From Flavobacteriaceae bacterium PS02336 (GTDB taxonomy: Bacteria; Bacteroidota; Bacteroidia; Flavobacteriales; Flavobacteriaceae): 64,000 bases of DNA. The number at the start of each line of letters is the position of its first letter. Positions within the stretch are counted from its first letter, which is position 1. A program made the translations under genes and the position numbers. Under the pieces are notes generated by a model that was given only the letters and a program-made list of their open reading frames with translations, ran no database searches and was not told the DNA's origin. Where the stretch lies: the NCBI GenBank assembly GCA_029960065.1, contig JASCOF010000001.1:124001-188000 (forward strand). The letters are read 5' to 3'. Below, one piece after another: positions 43,960 to 52,999 of the stretch.

Positions 43960-44508
43960 TTAAATGTTTACTTTTTTAATAAGTTGTCTAAGGATCAACT
44001 GTCCTTCTTCCCAATATTTTAAATCAGAATCAGAATTGATGTGTCCTTGCTGTCCGACGTTTACAAAATCGCTTCCCCATTTTTCTGCAAGATATTTTTT
44101 TCTTTCGAAAGAAGCATAGGGATCATTTTCGCTGGCAACCACAACTGATGGAAAAGGCAATTTGTAAAGTGGAATCGGCGAAAAATTTCTAGTACATTCT
44201 GGTGTGTGCTCAGGTGAATCTACATCTGCTGGAGCGACCAAAAAAGCACCAACTATATTTGGATTATTATTTTTTTCTGCCCAATGCAAAACCAATGAAA
44301 CAGCCAGACTATGAGCAACTAAAATTGTTGGTTTATTAAGTTTTAAAATATTCTCATTTAATCTTGAAAGCCATTCTTCGCGAATCGGTTCGTCCCAATT
44401 GTCTTGTATAACACGAATTGAGTTTTCGAATTTTTGATGCCAAAAGGTCTGCCAGTGTTTTTCTCCAGAATCTCCAAGTCCTGGTATAATTAATAGTTGT
44501 GTCTCCAT
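43960..44508 (-). CDS. RBBP9/YdeN-type serine hydrolase
   Basis: The 182-residue cytoplasmic protein has the compact RBBP9/YdeN layout: LLIIPGLGDSGEKHWQTFW at the start, nucleophile Ser in ILVAHSLAVSLVLHW near residue 66, the acid in VVASENDPYASFER and the His in NVGQQGHINSDS. Members are small serine hydrolases of unknown substrate. It follows the esterase gene by 23 bp, so they are probably co-transcribed. Confidence 0.9.
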   Translation of the reverse strand: METQLLIIPGLGDSGEKHWQTFWHQKFENSIRVIQDNWDEPIREEWLSRLNENILKLNKPTILVAHSLAVSLVLHWAEKNNNPNIVGAFLVAPADVDSPEHTPECTRNFSPIPLYKLPFPSVVVASENDPYASFERKKYLAEKWGSDFVNVGQQGHINSDSDLKYWEEGQLILRQLIKKVNI

Positions 44509-44531
44509 TGCCGTGGAATTTTATTTAGTGA

Positions 44532-45356
44532 TTATTTTTTAGTTTCCTTCAAAATTCGGTTTACTTCATTTACCAAAAGAGGAAAAGCAGGTTCTGTCAT
44601 GCCGTGGTTGTAACCGTCTAATTCATAAAGTTTAGTTTGTGTATGTCCGACCAATTTCATCATTCTTGCTAAGTAGGCGTTTTCTTCATAGCGGCCAAGC
44701 ATTTCTAATTCACGATCTCCCGTAATTAATAACAATGGCGGCGCATCTGCACGAACATGATATAAAGGAGCAAATTCATCAATTGTTGGTTGTTTTTCTG
44801 GAATTCCTTTTTCTCTTCTTATTTCGAAATGAGTAATGCATTGGCTACTAAACGGAATAAGACCGGCGATTAGATTTGCATCAATTTTTTCCTTTTCAAG
44901 CCATTTTTTATCTAAGCCAATCATTAAACCTAGATAAGCTCCAGCAGAATGTCCAGAGACAAAAATCTTTGTTTTGTCGCCTCCATAATTAGCAATATTG
45001 TTAAAAGCCCATGCAACTGCTGCAGCTGCATCTTCAATGGCTTTTTCAGCTTTTGCTTTTGGCGATAATCTGTAATTAACTCCAATAATAGCAAAGCCTT
45101 TATTTTTTAAAGCTTCAGGAATTTCTTTATTGCCGCCTGTTAGTCCGCCGCCATGAAACCAAACGATTGTTGCAAAACCAGTTTTGTTTTTTGGATAGTA
45201 AATATCTAAAACACATCTTTCGTTAATATATTTATCAGACTTATTTACGGCAGTGCTATAATATTGAATGTTGTTTTTCGTTTCATATTCTACATTCTGT
45301 GCAGAAAGAGAAATTCCAAAGAAGATGAAACTGAAAAGAAGAATTAATTTTTTCAT
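44532..45356 (-). CDS. Secreted alpha/beta hydrolase (BD-FAE/HSL-like esterase)
   Basis: The 274-residue protein has a signal peptide (residues 1-19, cleavage near LSAQN). The mature hydrolase shows IVWFHGGGLTGG (HGGG oxyanion motif of the HSL/esterase-lipase group), VNYRLSPKAKAEKAIEDAAAAVAW, nucleophile in VSGHSAGAYLG near 137, acid in LLITGDRELE and His in GYNHGMTEP. It is likely a periplasmic esterase on short acyl or feruloyl-type esters; substrate not determinable. It is upstream of the RBBP9-like gene in the same direction. Confidence 0.92.
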   Translation of the reverse strand: MKKLILLFSFIFFGISLSAQNVEYETKNNIQYYSTAVNKSDKYINERCVLDIYYPKNKTGFATIVWFHGGGLTGGNKEIPEALKNKGFAIIGVNYRLSPKAKAEKAIEDAAAAVAWAFNNIANYGGDKTKIFVSGHSAGAYLGLMIGLDKKWLEKEKIDANLIAGLIPFSSQCITHFEIRREKGIPEKQPTIDEFAPLYHVRADAPPLLLITGDRELEMLGRYEENAYLARMMKLVGHTQTKLYELDGYNHGMTEPAFPLLVNEVNRILKETKK

Positions 45357-45460
45357 TTTTTGTTGTTAGATGTGAAATGTTAGAAGTGAAATATCATTTG
45401 AGAAAAATAAGCGAATTGCACGTCTCACATTTTACAATTCACGCCTCATATATAAATGTA

Positions 45461-45494
45461 TAAAAAAAGTCCAAAATGCAGAACAATTTGGACT
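45461..45494 (-). terminator. Rho-independent terminator of the PUR-type gene
   Basis: AGTCCAAA (45468-45475) pairs with TTTGGACT (45487-45494). On the minus strand it is followed by seven T residues. Confidence 0.75.
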
Positions 45495-45521
45495 CTTACT
45501 TTATGAAAAGTTTATTTTGAA

Positions 45522-45905
45522 TTAAATATCATCAAAATCAATATCTGTAAAGCTAGATCTTGAGCTTTCAGATTTATCTGAACTATATTCTTTTTTGAAA
45601 TCTTTTTGGTGTCTTTCAGAAATTACTTCTTCGCCTTTGTGGTTCAAAACATAAGAAGTCATTTCTTCTAAAATTTCTGCGAAAGCACTAAAATCTTCTT
45701 TGTATAAGTAAATTTTGTGTTTTTTGAAGTGAAAAGAACCATCTTCCTCAGTAAATTTTTTGCTTTCGGTAATGGTGATATAGTAATCATCGGCTTTGGT
45801 AGCTCTCACATCAAAGAAATAAGTTCTTCTTCCTGCTCGTAATACTTTAGAAAAAATCTCTTCTTTTTCTAACATGTCATTTTCTCTCATAATACGTTCT
45901 ATCAT
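45522..45905 (-). CDS. DUF3276 / PUR-family nucleic-acid-binding protein
   Basis: The 127-residue protein matches the bacterial PUR-alpha-like family: KVLRAGRRTYFFDVRATKADDYYITITESKK (about residues 21-51) is the first beta-sheet of the PUR repeat, followed by HKIYLYKEDFSAFAEILEEMTSYVLNHKG as the helix. Relatives in Bacteroidota and spirochaetes bind single-stranded DNA or RNA and act in regulation. The C-terminal 25 residues are Ser/Asp-rich and disordered. Start could be either of two Met residues in the first eleven; the first ATG is used. Confidence 0.85.
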   Translation of the reverse strand: MIERIMRENDMLEKEEIFSKVLRAGRRTYFFDVRATKADDYYITITESKKFTEEDGSFHFKKHKIYLYKEDFSAFAEILEEMTSYVLNHKGEEVISERHQKDFKKEYSSDKSESSRSSFTDIDFDDI

Positions 45906-45958
45906 TTTTGGAATTAATAGTACTCAAAAATCATAAAAAATTATCTATTACGCAACAA

Positions 45959-47737
45959 TTAAAGTAATTCTTTTTCCGAAAGTTGTTTTAAATATAACGA
46001 TGCATAATAACCTTCCTGATTTATTAATTGATTATGAGAACCTTGTTGAATTATCTTACCATCTTCTAATATGATAATTTTGTCTGCATTCTTGGCAGAT
46101 GATACACGATGACTCACAATTATGGTTGTTTTATCTTTAGAAATTTCAAATAAATTATTCAAGATCATTTCTTCGGTTTCGGTATCAACAGCAGACAAAC
46201 AATCGTCAAAAAGTAAAATAGCAGGATTCTTAATAATTGCTCTTGCAATAGAAACACGTTGTTTTTGCCCGCCCGAAAGTGTAATTCCTCTTTCACCTAA
46301 AATAGTATCGTACTGTTTGTTAAAAGCAATAATATTGTCATGAACAACAGCGTTTTTAGCGGCTGTGAATACTTCTTCATCAGTTGCGTTTTGATTTCCG
46401 AATTTGATGTTGTTTTTAATGGTGTCCGAAAATAAGAAAGCGTCCTGAGGAACAATTCCGATATTATTTCGAAGATTATTAAGATTTAAAGTGCTGATTT
46501 CTTTTTCATCAATTTTTAGTTCTCCTCCGCTCACATCATATAATCTTGAAATTAGAGAAAGAATCGTTGATTTTCCAGAACCTGTTTTTCCTAAAATAGC
46601 TAAGGTTTCTCCTTTTTTAACCGTAAAAGAAACATTTTTTAAAGCTTCAATATTCGTGTCTTGATAAGTAAAAGAAACATTTTCGAAACTAATATTTCCC
46701 TGAATGTCTGATGAGTTTTCGTTGTTGTTTTTAATTTCGGGTTCAATTTTTAAAAATTCATTCAAACGTTTTTGAGACGCTTCGGCCTCCTGAACCATTG
46801 ATGAAACCCAGCCTAAAGAAGCAACCGGCCAAGTCAGCATGTTTACATATAAAATAAACTCAGCAATTGTACCAATATTTGGAATAGTTCCGTTAATGTA
46901 CATTACACCTCCAAAATAAATTACAACCAAATTACTAATTCCGATAAGGGCAATCATTAAAGGGCCAAATAAAGATTGAACTCTTGCAAGACTTAAACTT
47001 TTGCGTTTGCTTTCTTCTGCAAGATCAACCATGTTATTTTGGTGCTGGTTTTCTAAAGAATACGCTTTTATGACGCGAATTCCCGAAAAAATTTCCTGTG
47101 TAAAACTTGAAACTTTAGAAAGATATTGCTGGAAAGTGGTGCTTCGTTTATTGATTTCAGAACTTAGTTTGAAAATACAGTAAGAAAGAATCGGTAAAGG
47201 GAGTATAGTATATAAGGTAAGACGCGGTGATACATTATACATATATAAGATAACGATAGCAAAACGGATAGCCGTATTTATGGTGTACATAACTGCTGGT
47301 CCAACATACATGCGGACTTTTGAAACGTCTTCGCTGATTCGATTCATTAAATCCCCAGTTCGGTTTTGTTTATAAAAAGTCTGCGAAAGATTTTCGTACT
47401 GTCTGAAAACTTCATTTTTCAAGTCAAATTCAATATGGCGTGACATAACAATTAAAGTCTGGCGCATTAAGAAAGTTAAAAAACCTGCGACAATGGTTGT
47501 TCCAATGATAAGTAACACATTTTGAATTAAATCCTGACGAAAAGCAGCAATCACAATTTCAGATTTTTGATCTGCAATTGGTAATTTGTCAAAATTCTCA
47601 ATAGCGTTTAAAGACTTACTGATTAGTTTTGGCGTATAAAGAGAAAATATTTGTGCGATTATAGTTGTTAAAATTCCGAGCGAAAAACTGTATTTATATT
47701 TGATGAAATATTTATTTAAATAGCTTAGTTCTTTCAT
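45959..47737 (-). CDS. ABC transporter, fused permease/ATP-binding (exporter type)
   Basis: The 592-residue half-transporter works as a homodimer. The N-terminal transmembrane domain has six helices (about 18-36, 75-95, 150-170, 172-190, 255-275, 290-310), with the coupling region LSQTFYKQNRTGDLMNR. The ATPase domain has Walker A LGKTGSGKST near 385, Q-loop GIVPQDAFLF, signature TLSGGQKQR near 487, Walker B AILLFDD and the H-loop IIVSHRVSS. It is a lipid/drug/MsbA-like exporter; the substrate is unknown. Confidence 0.94.
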   Translation of the reverse strand: MKELSYLNKYFIKYKYSFSLGILTTIIAQIFSLYTPKLISKSLNAIENFDKLPIADQKSEIVIAAFRQDLIQNVLLIIGTTIVAGFLTFLMRQTLIVMSRHIEFDLKNEVFRQYENLSQTFYKQNRTGDLMNRISEDVSKVRMYVGPAVMYTINTAIRFAIVILYMYNVSPRLTLYTILPLPILSYCIFKLSSEINKRSTTFQQYLSKVSSFTQEIFSGIRVIKAYSLENQHQNNMVDLAEESKRKSLSLARVQSLFGPLMIALIGISNLVVIYFGGVMYINGTIPNIGTIAEFILYVNMLTWPVASLGWVSSMVQEAEASQKRLNEFLKIEPEIKNNNENSSDIQGNISFENVSFTYQDTNIEALKNVSFTVKKGETLAILGKTGSGKSTILSLISRLYDVSGGELKIDEKEISTLNLNNLRNNIGIVPQDAFLFSDTIKNNIKFGNQNATDEEVFTAAKNAVVHDNIIAFNKQYDTILGERGITLSGGQKQRVSIARAIIKNPAILLFDDCLSAVDTETEEMILNNLFEISKDKTTIIVSHRVSSAKNADKIIILEDGKIIQQGSHNQLINQEGYYASLYLKQLSEKELL

Positions 47738-47883
47738 TTTTTTAAGAAATCTGATATTGAATTGATTTGTATTTAAGAATTATTGTTAATTAAAATTATA
47801 ATAATTTGCGATTTAATCAAAACAATTGTATTGTAATATTGTTATTTTAAAGATAAAAAATTAGCACATGTGTATTTTTTAAT

Positions 47884-47891
47884 TATGTTTG
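47884..47891 (+). promoter_or_regulatory. -7 promoter element of the amino-acid dehydrogenase gene
   Basis: TATGTTTG is 50 bp upstream of the ATG at 47942. TTAG at 47861-47864 with a 19-bp spacer could stand in for the -33 element. Confidence 0.45.
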
Positions 47892-47941
47892 AGTTGTCTT
47901 TTTGACGAATTCATAATTTTAACCTAATTAATACTAGCGCT

Positions 47942-49048
47942 ATGGATGCAACTTTCGCAACTGGAAAGGAACTTCAAAAAATGGATCCTGTTTTTGGTCA
48001 ATTATCTTTTGACGATCACGAACAAATTGTATTTTGCAATGACAAAGATACAGGTTTAAAAGCAATTATTGGTATTCATAATTCGGTTATGGGGCCAGCT
48101 TTGGGAGGAACCAGAATGTGGAATTATAACACAGAATGGGAAGCTTTAAACGATGTTTTACGTCTTTCAAGAGGTATGACGTTTAAATCTGCCATTACTG
48201 GACTTAATATTGGTGGAGGTAAAGCTGTAATTATTGGCGATGCTAAAACTCAAAAAACACCTGAATTAATGCGTAAGTTTGGTGAATTCGTTCACTCTTT
48301 AAGCGGAAGATATATCACAGCGGAAGATGTCGGAATGGAAACGAAAGACATGGATACGGTAAGAGATGTAACGCCTTATGTTACGGGTATTTCTGAAGAA
48401 AGAGGTGGTTCTGGAAATCCTTCTCCTATAACAGCTTACGGGGTTTATTTAGGAATGAAAGCAGCAGCTAAAAGTCAGTTTGGTTCTGATGTATTAGATG
48501 GTAAAAAAGTTCTAGTTCAAGGAATTGGACACGTGGGTGAAACTTTAGTTGAATATTTAACGAAGGAAGGCGCGCAGGTAACTATTTCTGATATTAATGA
48601 AGAAAAATTATACCAAGTTGCTTCAAAATACAACGCAACAATTTACACTGGCGAAGATTTGTATACAGCAGATGTTGATATCTACGCGCCTTGTGCAATG
48701 GGAGCAACAATCAATGATAATACAGTAGATAAAATTAAAGCTAAAGTTATTGCTGGTGCAGCTAATAATCAATTAGCAGATGAAAATGTTCACGGTGCGA
48801 GATTACAGGAAAGAGGGATTTTATATGCCCCAGATTTCTTAATCAACGCGGGTGGAATTATCAATGTTTATGCTGAATTAGCGAACTACGGTAAAGCTGA
48901 AATCATGACGAAAACAGAAAATATCTATAACACAACTTTAGAAATTATAGATTTCGCTGCTAAAAATAATATTACAACGCATAAAGCAGCTTTGACAATT
49001 GCTCAAAATCGTATCGATCAAAGAAGAATCGAGAACGCTGCTAAGTAA
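47942..49048 (+). CDS. Glu/Leu/Phe/Val dehydrogenase (leucine dehydrogenase-like)
   Basis: The 368-residue NAD-dependent enzyme oxidatively deaminates branched-chain amino acids to 2-oxo acids. The dehydrogenase signature appears as ALGGTRMWNY, LSRGMTFKSAITGLNIGGGKAVI (two catalytic/binding Lys near 82 and 94), then the Rossmann motif VLVQGIGHVGETLVEYL near 187 and AGAANNQLADENV near 270. Length and pattern suit leucine dehydrogenase better than glutamate dehydrogenase (about 430 residues). Start ATG at 47942 follows a -7 box. Confidence 0.93.
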   Translation: MDATFATGKELQKMDPVFGQLSFDDHEQIVFCNDKDTGLKAIIGIHNSVMGPALGGTRMWNYNTEWEALNDVLRLSRGMTFKSAITGLNIGGGKAVIIGDAKTQKTPELMRKFGEFVHSLSGRYITAEDVGMETKDMDTVRDVTPYVTGISEERGGSGNPSPITAYGVYLGMKAAAKSQFGSDVLDGKKVLVQGIGHVGETLVEYLTKEGAQVTISDINEEKLYQVASKYNATIYTGEDLYTADVDIYAPCAMGATINDNTVDKIKAKVIAGAANNQLADENVHGARLQERGILYAPDFLINAGGIINVYAELANYGKAEIMTKTENIYNTTLEIIDFAAKNNITTHKAALTIAQNRIDQRRIENAAK

Positions 49049-49055
49049 TTTTTTA

Positions 49056-49260
49056 AGTTTACAGTCTTATTCTCAGTATTCAGTCTCAGTCCCAGTTTTC
49101 AGTTTTATCTGGAGACTGGGATTTTTTTTTAGTTTTCAGTCGCGGTCGCAGTATTCAGTTTTTCTGAGACTGTTCATAGTTTAGCTGAAAACCAGACTGC
49201 ACTGAATACTGAGACTGAATACTGAGACTGCGACTGAATACTACGACTGCAACTGAACAC
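49056..49260. repeat. CAGTCTCAGT / ACTGAATACTGAG word-repeat tract with terminator
   Basis: This intergenic tract is built from about 10-bp words, CAGTATTCAGT, CAGTCTCAGT and CAGTCGCAGT on the left (49070-49170) and ACTGAATACTG, AGACTGCGACTG and complements on the right (49180-49258), so the halves form a large imperfect palindrome. The part at 49090-49130 (TCCCAGT...ACTGGGA followed by a T-run) can terminate the upstream gene. Confidence 0.7.
49090..49130 (+). terminator. Terminator of the amino-acid dehydrogenase gene
   Basis: The TCCCAGTTTTCAG / CTGGAGACTGGGA stem (two mismatches) is followed by nine or more T residues. Confidence 0.7.
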
Positions 49261-49300
49261 TTTTTTTACGATTTAATTTTAAAATACGCATCAAAAGTTA

Positions 49301-49308
49301 TACTTTTG
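49301..49308 (+). promoter_or_regulatory. nusB -7 promoter element
   Basis: TACTTTTG is 28 bp upstream of the GTG start at 49337. No clear -33 element. Confidence 0.45.
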
Positions 49309-49336
49309 CAGACTAATTTTTAAATGTTCTTACGAG

Positions 49337-50281
49337 GTGGTAAATAGAAGACACATACGCGTTAAAGTAATGCAGTCCATTTATGCAATGCATCAAAGCG
49401 GTTCTGATAATATGGAAAGAGAAGAAAAATTTCTTTTTTACAGTATTGATAATATTCAGGATCTATATCTTATAATGCTTTCTTCATTGATAGAAATTTG
49501 TAAAAAAGAAGCTGTCTTTTTACATCTGTCAAGTAAAAAACATCTTGCTACTGCTGCAGAACGTAACCCAAATGAAAAATTTGTAAAGAACAAAATTTTC
49601 CAGCTTCTTGCCGAAAGCAATTCTCTTAGTATCGCTTTAGAAAACCGTAAAATCAACAATTGGTCATTAAACGATGATTATATCATTTTGCTTTTAAATG
49701 ATGTAAAGGCAAGTGATATTTACAAAAAATACATGAGCAGCAATGTCAATACATTTGAAGAAGACAGACAATTTATTATTGATTTGTTTGAAAATGTAAT
49801 TGTTCCAAATGAAAAATTATATGAATATTTAGAGGATGATAAATTAACTTGGGTTGATGATATTCCGGTTGTAAATACACATATCATTAAACAATTGAAA
49901 GCCATTAAAACGGAAGATCCAGACGATTTTAGAGTGCCAAAATTGTATAAAGATGTTGAGGATAAAGATTTTGCTAAAGATTTGTTTAGAAGAACAATTT
50001 TAAATGAAACTGCTTTTGCAAAAGAGTACGAAGATAAAACACCAAATTGGGACAGCGATCGTATTGCAGAAATTGATACTATTATCTTAAAAATGGCAAT
50101 TTGCGAGTTTATTAAATTTCCATCGATTCCTGTAAAAGTAACTCTTAACGAATATTTAGAAATTGCAAAAGAGTATTCTACTCCAAAAAGCAGTATTTTT
50201 ATCAACGGAATTTTAGATAATCTTGTAAAAGAACTTACCGCTAATAAAAAGATGGTAAAAGTAGGAAGAGGGTTAATGTAA
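49337..50281 (+). CDS. nusB: Transcription antitermination protein NusB, long Bacteroidota form
   Basis: The 314-residue protein begins VNRRHIRVKVMQSIYAMHQS from a GTG codon. The C-terminal 150 residues hold the NusB fold: AKDLFRRTILNE, NWDSDRIAEIDTIILKMAICEFIKFPSIPVKVTLNEYLEIAKEYSTPKSSIFINGILDNL. NusB with NusE binds boxA of rRNA leaders. The classical protein is about 140 residues; here about 150 extra residues lie in the N-terminal half, a feature common to this phylum. It precedes yajC by about 150 bp, with no DUF1573 gene between. Confidence 0.94.
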   Translation: MVNRRHIRVKVMQSIYAMHQSGSDNMEREEKFLFYSIDNIQDLYLIMLSSLIEICKKEAVFLHLSSKKHLATAAERNPNEKFVKNKIFQLLAESNSLSIALENRKINNWSLNDDYIILLLNDVKASDIYKKYMSSNVNTFEEDRQFIIDLFENVIVPNEKLYEYLEDDKLTWVDDIPVVNTHIIKQLKAIKTEDPDDFRVPKLYKDVEDKDFAKDLFRRTILNETAFAKEYEDKTPNWDSDRIAEIDTIILKMAICEFIKFPSIPVKVTLNEYLEIAKEYSTPKSSIFINGILDNLVKELTANKKMVKVGRGLM

Positions 50282-50434
50282 AATTTAAAATAATCAATTT
50301 TTAAAATCCAAATTCCAATCTGGATCAGGAACAACGAAATTGAATTTAAAATAGCAATCTTACTCTGAACGTCCCGAGGCTTCGGTAGAAGAGTTAAAAA
50401 AAATTAATTATAAATCAAAAACAGAATTTAAATT

Positions 50435-50710
50435 ATGGAACAATTAACACAGTTTGCGCCATTTCTATTAATGTTTGTAGTGCTTTATTTCTTTATGATT
50501 AGACCACAGCAAAAAAGAGCTAAAAACGAAAAAGAATTTGAAAGCGGTCTAAAAGTAGGTGATAGAATAGTTACAAAAAGCGGTTTTCACGGTAAAATTG
50601 CTGAATTAGCAGAAACTACTGTTGTAATCGAAACTATGTCTGGAAAACTAAAATTAGAGCGTTCTGCTATTTCTCTTGAATTGAGCGCTGCTTTGAATAA
50701 GAAAGCATAA
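50435..50710 (+). CDS. yajC: Preprotein translocase accessory subunit YajC
   Basis: The 91-residue protein has one N-terminal membrane helix (FAPFLLMFVVLYFFMI, residues 7-22), followed by the family signature RPQQKRAKNEKEFESGLKVGDRIVTKSGFHGKI. The C-terminal beta domain faces the cytoplasm and associates with SecDF. ATG at 50435 is the family start. It is followed by a clear terminator. Confidence 0.96.
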   Translation: MEQLTQFAPFLLMFVVLYFFMIRPQQKRAKNEKEFESGLKVGDRIVTKSGFHGKIAELAETTVVIETMSGKLKLERSAISLELSAALNKKA

Positions 50711-50732
50711 TTTTTTTAAAATTTAAATATTT

Positions 50733-50769
50733 AAAATCCCAAATTCCAATAGGAGTTTGGGATTTTTTT
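50733..50769 (+). terminator. Rho-independent terminator of yajC
   Basis: AAAATCCCAAA (50733-50743) pairs with TTTGGGATTTT (50756-50766), followed by T residues. Confidence 0.85.
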
Positions 50770-50784
50770 ATGTCTTGTATTATC

Positions 50785-50925
50785 ATTTCGAACGAAGAGA
50801 GCAATCTTCTGTTGCAGTGATTTTTGTCATCCTGATGAAGGATCACACTAGAAACTCCGCAAAGCATGGAGGACAATCTTTGTCGATTCACGTGTGTGAT
50901 CCTTCCTTCGTCAGGATGACAAAAA
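50785..50925. repeat. Inverted GTCATCCTGATGAAGGATCACAC repeat element
   Basis: The 305-bp gap between yajC and the next gene holds no gene. TTTTTGTCATCCTGATGAAGGATCACAC (50821-50848) is repeated in inverse form at 50894-50925, the second arm having an extra GGAA. In between, GAAACTCCGCAAAG resembles the tail of the 48-bp repeats at 2.4-2.9 kb, and ATTTCGAACGAAGAGAGCAATCTTCT at 50785-50810 resembles their start. Confidence 0.65.
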
Positions 50926-50975
50926 AAAAGACTAAACCTTTTTCAAAGTTTTAAACTTTGAAAAAGGTTTAGTCT
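50921..50975 (-). terminator. Strong terminator hairpin of the DUF1801/OmdA-type gene
   Basis: A perfect 21- to 23-bp stem (50929-50951 with 50953-50975, core ACTAAACCTTTTTCAAAG) is followed on the minus strand by nine T residues. Confidence 0.85.
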
Positions 50976-51015
50976 GTATAGTTTGGAATTTGGAATTTTC
51001 TAAATTGAAATTTAT

Positions 51016-51603
51016 TTATCGATATTTATCATTTAATCCTTTATTCTCTAAAATCATCGGAACAACTTTTTCGATTCTTGCCAGTTTTGTTTTCTCCTGT
51101 TTAGCCGATTCAATATATTCTAAAAATTCGTACTGTTTGTACGGTTTGAAGTTTTCAAAAGCATCCTTTAGAGCTGGATTTTGCTCCATTTCTTTGTTTA
51201 GAAGTTCAGAAATAATCGTTTCCTTTTTAGAAGGTTTTATTACTTTTCCCTGTTTTTCATTTTCAATAGCTTCATGAATATATTCTAAAACTGCTGCCTC
51301 ATTTACTTCATCCTTCGAAGTAAAACGCCATTGTCTTAAAGATTTTGTAATATCTTCTTGTGCATTTACGAGTTTCTTTTTGGTGTCTTTTAAAAAAACA
51401 CCATTGAAAAACCAAATGGTAAAATAATCTTTAAAACCACCAATTCCGACTACATTCTTCTTGCCGTATACATAAACTGGACCGCCCCATTTTGTGGTTT
51501 CAATCAGTTCAGTTTTGTCTAAAATGGATTTAAGAAGAAGTAATTCCTCTTCCCATTTCTCGCTATATTTCCAAATGCCTTTATTTTCGGATTGATTTTC
51601 CAA
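51016..51603 (-). CDS. DUF1801 / YdeI-OmpD-associated family protein
   Basis: The 195-residue protein has an N-terminal DUF1801-like domain (about 18-110: LLLLKSILDKTELIETTKWGGPVYVYGKKNVVGIGGFKDYFTIWFF) and a C-terminal OmdA-type region (about 145-185: LNKEMEQNPALKDAFENFKPYKQYEFLEYIESAKQEKTKLARIEK). Such proteins are common in Bacteroidota; function is unknown. Despite the OmpD name there is no signal peptide. It starts directly after the pepT stop codon, so the two form one transcript. Confidence 0.85.
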   Translation of the reverse strand: MENQSENKGIWKYSEKWEEELLLLKSILDKTELIETTKWGGPVYVYGKKNVVGIGGFKDYFTIWFFNGVFLKDTKKKLVNAQEDITKSLRQWRFTSKDEVNEAAVLEYIHEAIENEKQGKVIKPSKKETIISELLNKEMEQNPALKDAFENFKPYKQYEFLEYIESAKQEKTKLARIEKVVPMILENKGLNDKYR

Positions 51604-52881
51604 TTATTTTCGTGTTTTAGATTTTTCAGGCTTATCAAAAATTCCCGGAACTGCTGTTAATTCAGCAATTTTTACAATAACGTCCGTTGCTTTCTGAATA
51701 CTTTCGGCAGGAACATATTCGTATTTTCCATGAAAGTTATGCCCGCCTGCAAAAATGTTTGGACAAGGTAATCCCATAAAAGATAATTGAGAACCATCAG
51801 TTCCGCCTCGAATAGGTTTAATGATCGGCTTAATGTTTAATTCTCGCATTGCTTTTTCTGCAATATCAACAATATGTTTTACTGGAAGAACTTTTTCTTT
51901 CATATTGTAGTATTGATCTTTTACAACGGCAATTACAATATCTTCGCCAAATTTTTTCGCGAATTTTTTGTTGAATTGTTTTGCAATTTTATGAATTAGT
52001 TCTTTTCGCTTTTCGAATTTCTTTTTGTTGTGATCGCGGATAATCAATTCTAAAACGGTTTCTTCAATATTTCCTTTTATATGATGAACATGAAAGAAAC
52101 CTTCATAACCTTTTGTTTCTTCAGGAGTTTCTCCTTTCGGAAGTTCATTAATAAAATCATTAGCCAAAAGCATAGAATTGATCATTTTTCCTTTTGCATA
52201 ACCAGGATGAACGCTTTTTCCTTTGAAAGTAATTTTAGCGCCGGCAGCATTAAAATTTTCATATTCTAATTCGCCAATCTGGCTTCCGTCCATTGTGTAA
52301 GCCCATTGCGCTCCAAATTTTTCAACATCAAAATGATGTGCACCGCGTCCGATTTCTTCGTCTGGCGTAAAACCAATTCTGATTTTTCCGTGTTTAATTT
52401 CTGGATGCTGAATTAAATATTCCATTGCCGAAACAATTTCTGTAATTCCAGCTTTATCATCGGCACCTAACAACGTTGTTCCGTCAGTTGTAATAATGGT
52501 TTGACCTTTATATAATAATAAATCTTTAAAGTAATTAGGAGATAAAATAATGTTCTTTTCAGCATTCAGAACAATATCTTTTCCGTCATAATTTTCAATG
52601 ATCTGCGGTTTAACATTAGCTCCGCTAAAATCTGGAGAAGTATCAAAGTGAGAAACAAAACCAATTGTTGGAACATCATGATCTACATTGCTTGGAAGGG
52701 TCGCCATGATGTACGCTTTATCATCAATAGTTACCTCTTCAAGTCCTATTGCCTTTAGTTCTTCAACTAATTTATCGGCAAGATTCCATTGTTTTTGAGT
52801 ACTTGGTGTTGTTTGTGAATTTGGATCTGATTCAGTATCAATTGTTACATAACTGATAAAACGATCTATGATATGTTGCAT
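51604..52881 (-). CDS. pepT: Peptidase T (tripeptide aminopeptidase)
   Basis: The 425-residue cytoplasmic M20-family peptidase removes the N-terminal residue from tripeptides. [14 protein letters not shown] holds the first zinc His and its partner Asp near residue 80, [11 protein letters not shown] the bridging Asp near 144, [15 protein letters not shown] the catalytic Glu and zinc Glu near 177, and [10 protein letters not shown] and [28 protein letters not shown] the last ligands. A -7 box (TATATTTG, 52898-52905) lies before the ATG. The first gene of a two-gene unit. Confidence 0.96.
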   Translation of the reverse strand: MQHIIDRFISYVTIDTESDPNSQTTPSTQKQWNLADKLVEELKAIGLEEVTIDDKAYIMATLPSNVDHDVPTIGFVSHFDTSPDFSGANVKPQIIENYDGKDIVLNAEKNIILSPNYFKDLLLYKGQTIITTDGTTLLGADDKAGITEIVSAMEYLIQHPEIKHGKIRIGFTPDEEIGRGAHHFDVEKFGAQWAYTMDGSQIGELEYENFNAAGAKITFKGKSVHPGYAKGKMINSMLLANDFINELPKGETPEETKGYEGFFHVHHIKGNIEETVLELIIRDHNKKKFEKRKELIHKIAKQFNKKFAKKFGEDIVIAVVKDQYYNMKEKVLPVKHIVDIAEKAMRELNIKPIIKPIRGGTDGSQLSFMGLPCPNIFAGGHNFHGKYEYVPAESIQKATDVIVKIAELTAVPGIFDKPEKSKTRK

Positions 52882-52897
52882 TTTTTTGGATTTTTAG

Positions 52898-52905
52898 CAA
52901 ATATA
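52898..52905 (-). promoter_or_regulatory. pepT -7 promoter element
   Basis: TATATTTG on the minus strand is 17 bp before the pepT ATG. Confidence 0.45.
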
Positions 52906-52950
52906 GAAAAAAAAATCTGCTGTGAAATTTAGCTTTAATTATCTGATTTA

Positions 52951-52982
52951 ATAAAAAAAGGGATTCTATGCAGAATCCCTTT
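52951..52982 (-). terminator. Rho-independent terminator of the FGE-like gene
   Basis: The perfect 11-bp stem AAAGGGATTCT/AGAATCCCTTT (52957-52967 with 52972-52982) has a 4-nt loop and, on the minus strand, is followed by T residues. Confidence 0.9.
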
Positions 52983-52999
52983 CGACTATTTTTAAGTTG

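Noticed and set aside
49720..50334. 204-codon open frame opposite nusB
   Set aside because: It is antisense to a well-supported gene, lacks family motifs and has Ser/Phe/Ile-biased composition typical of a shadow frame.
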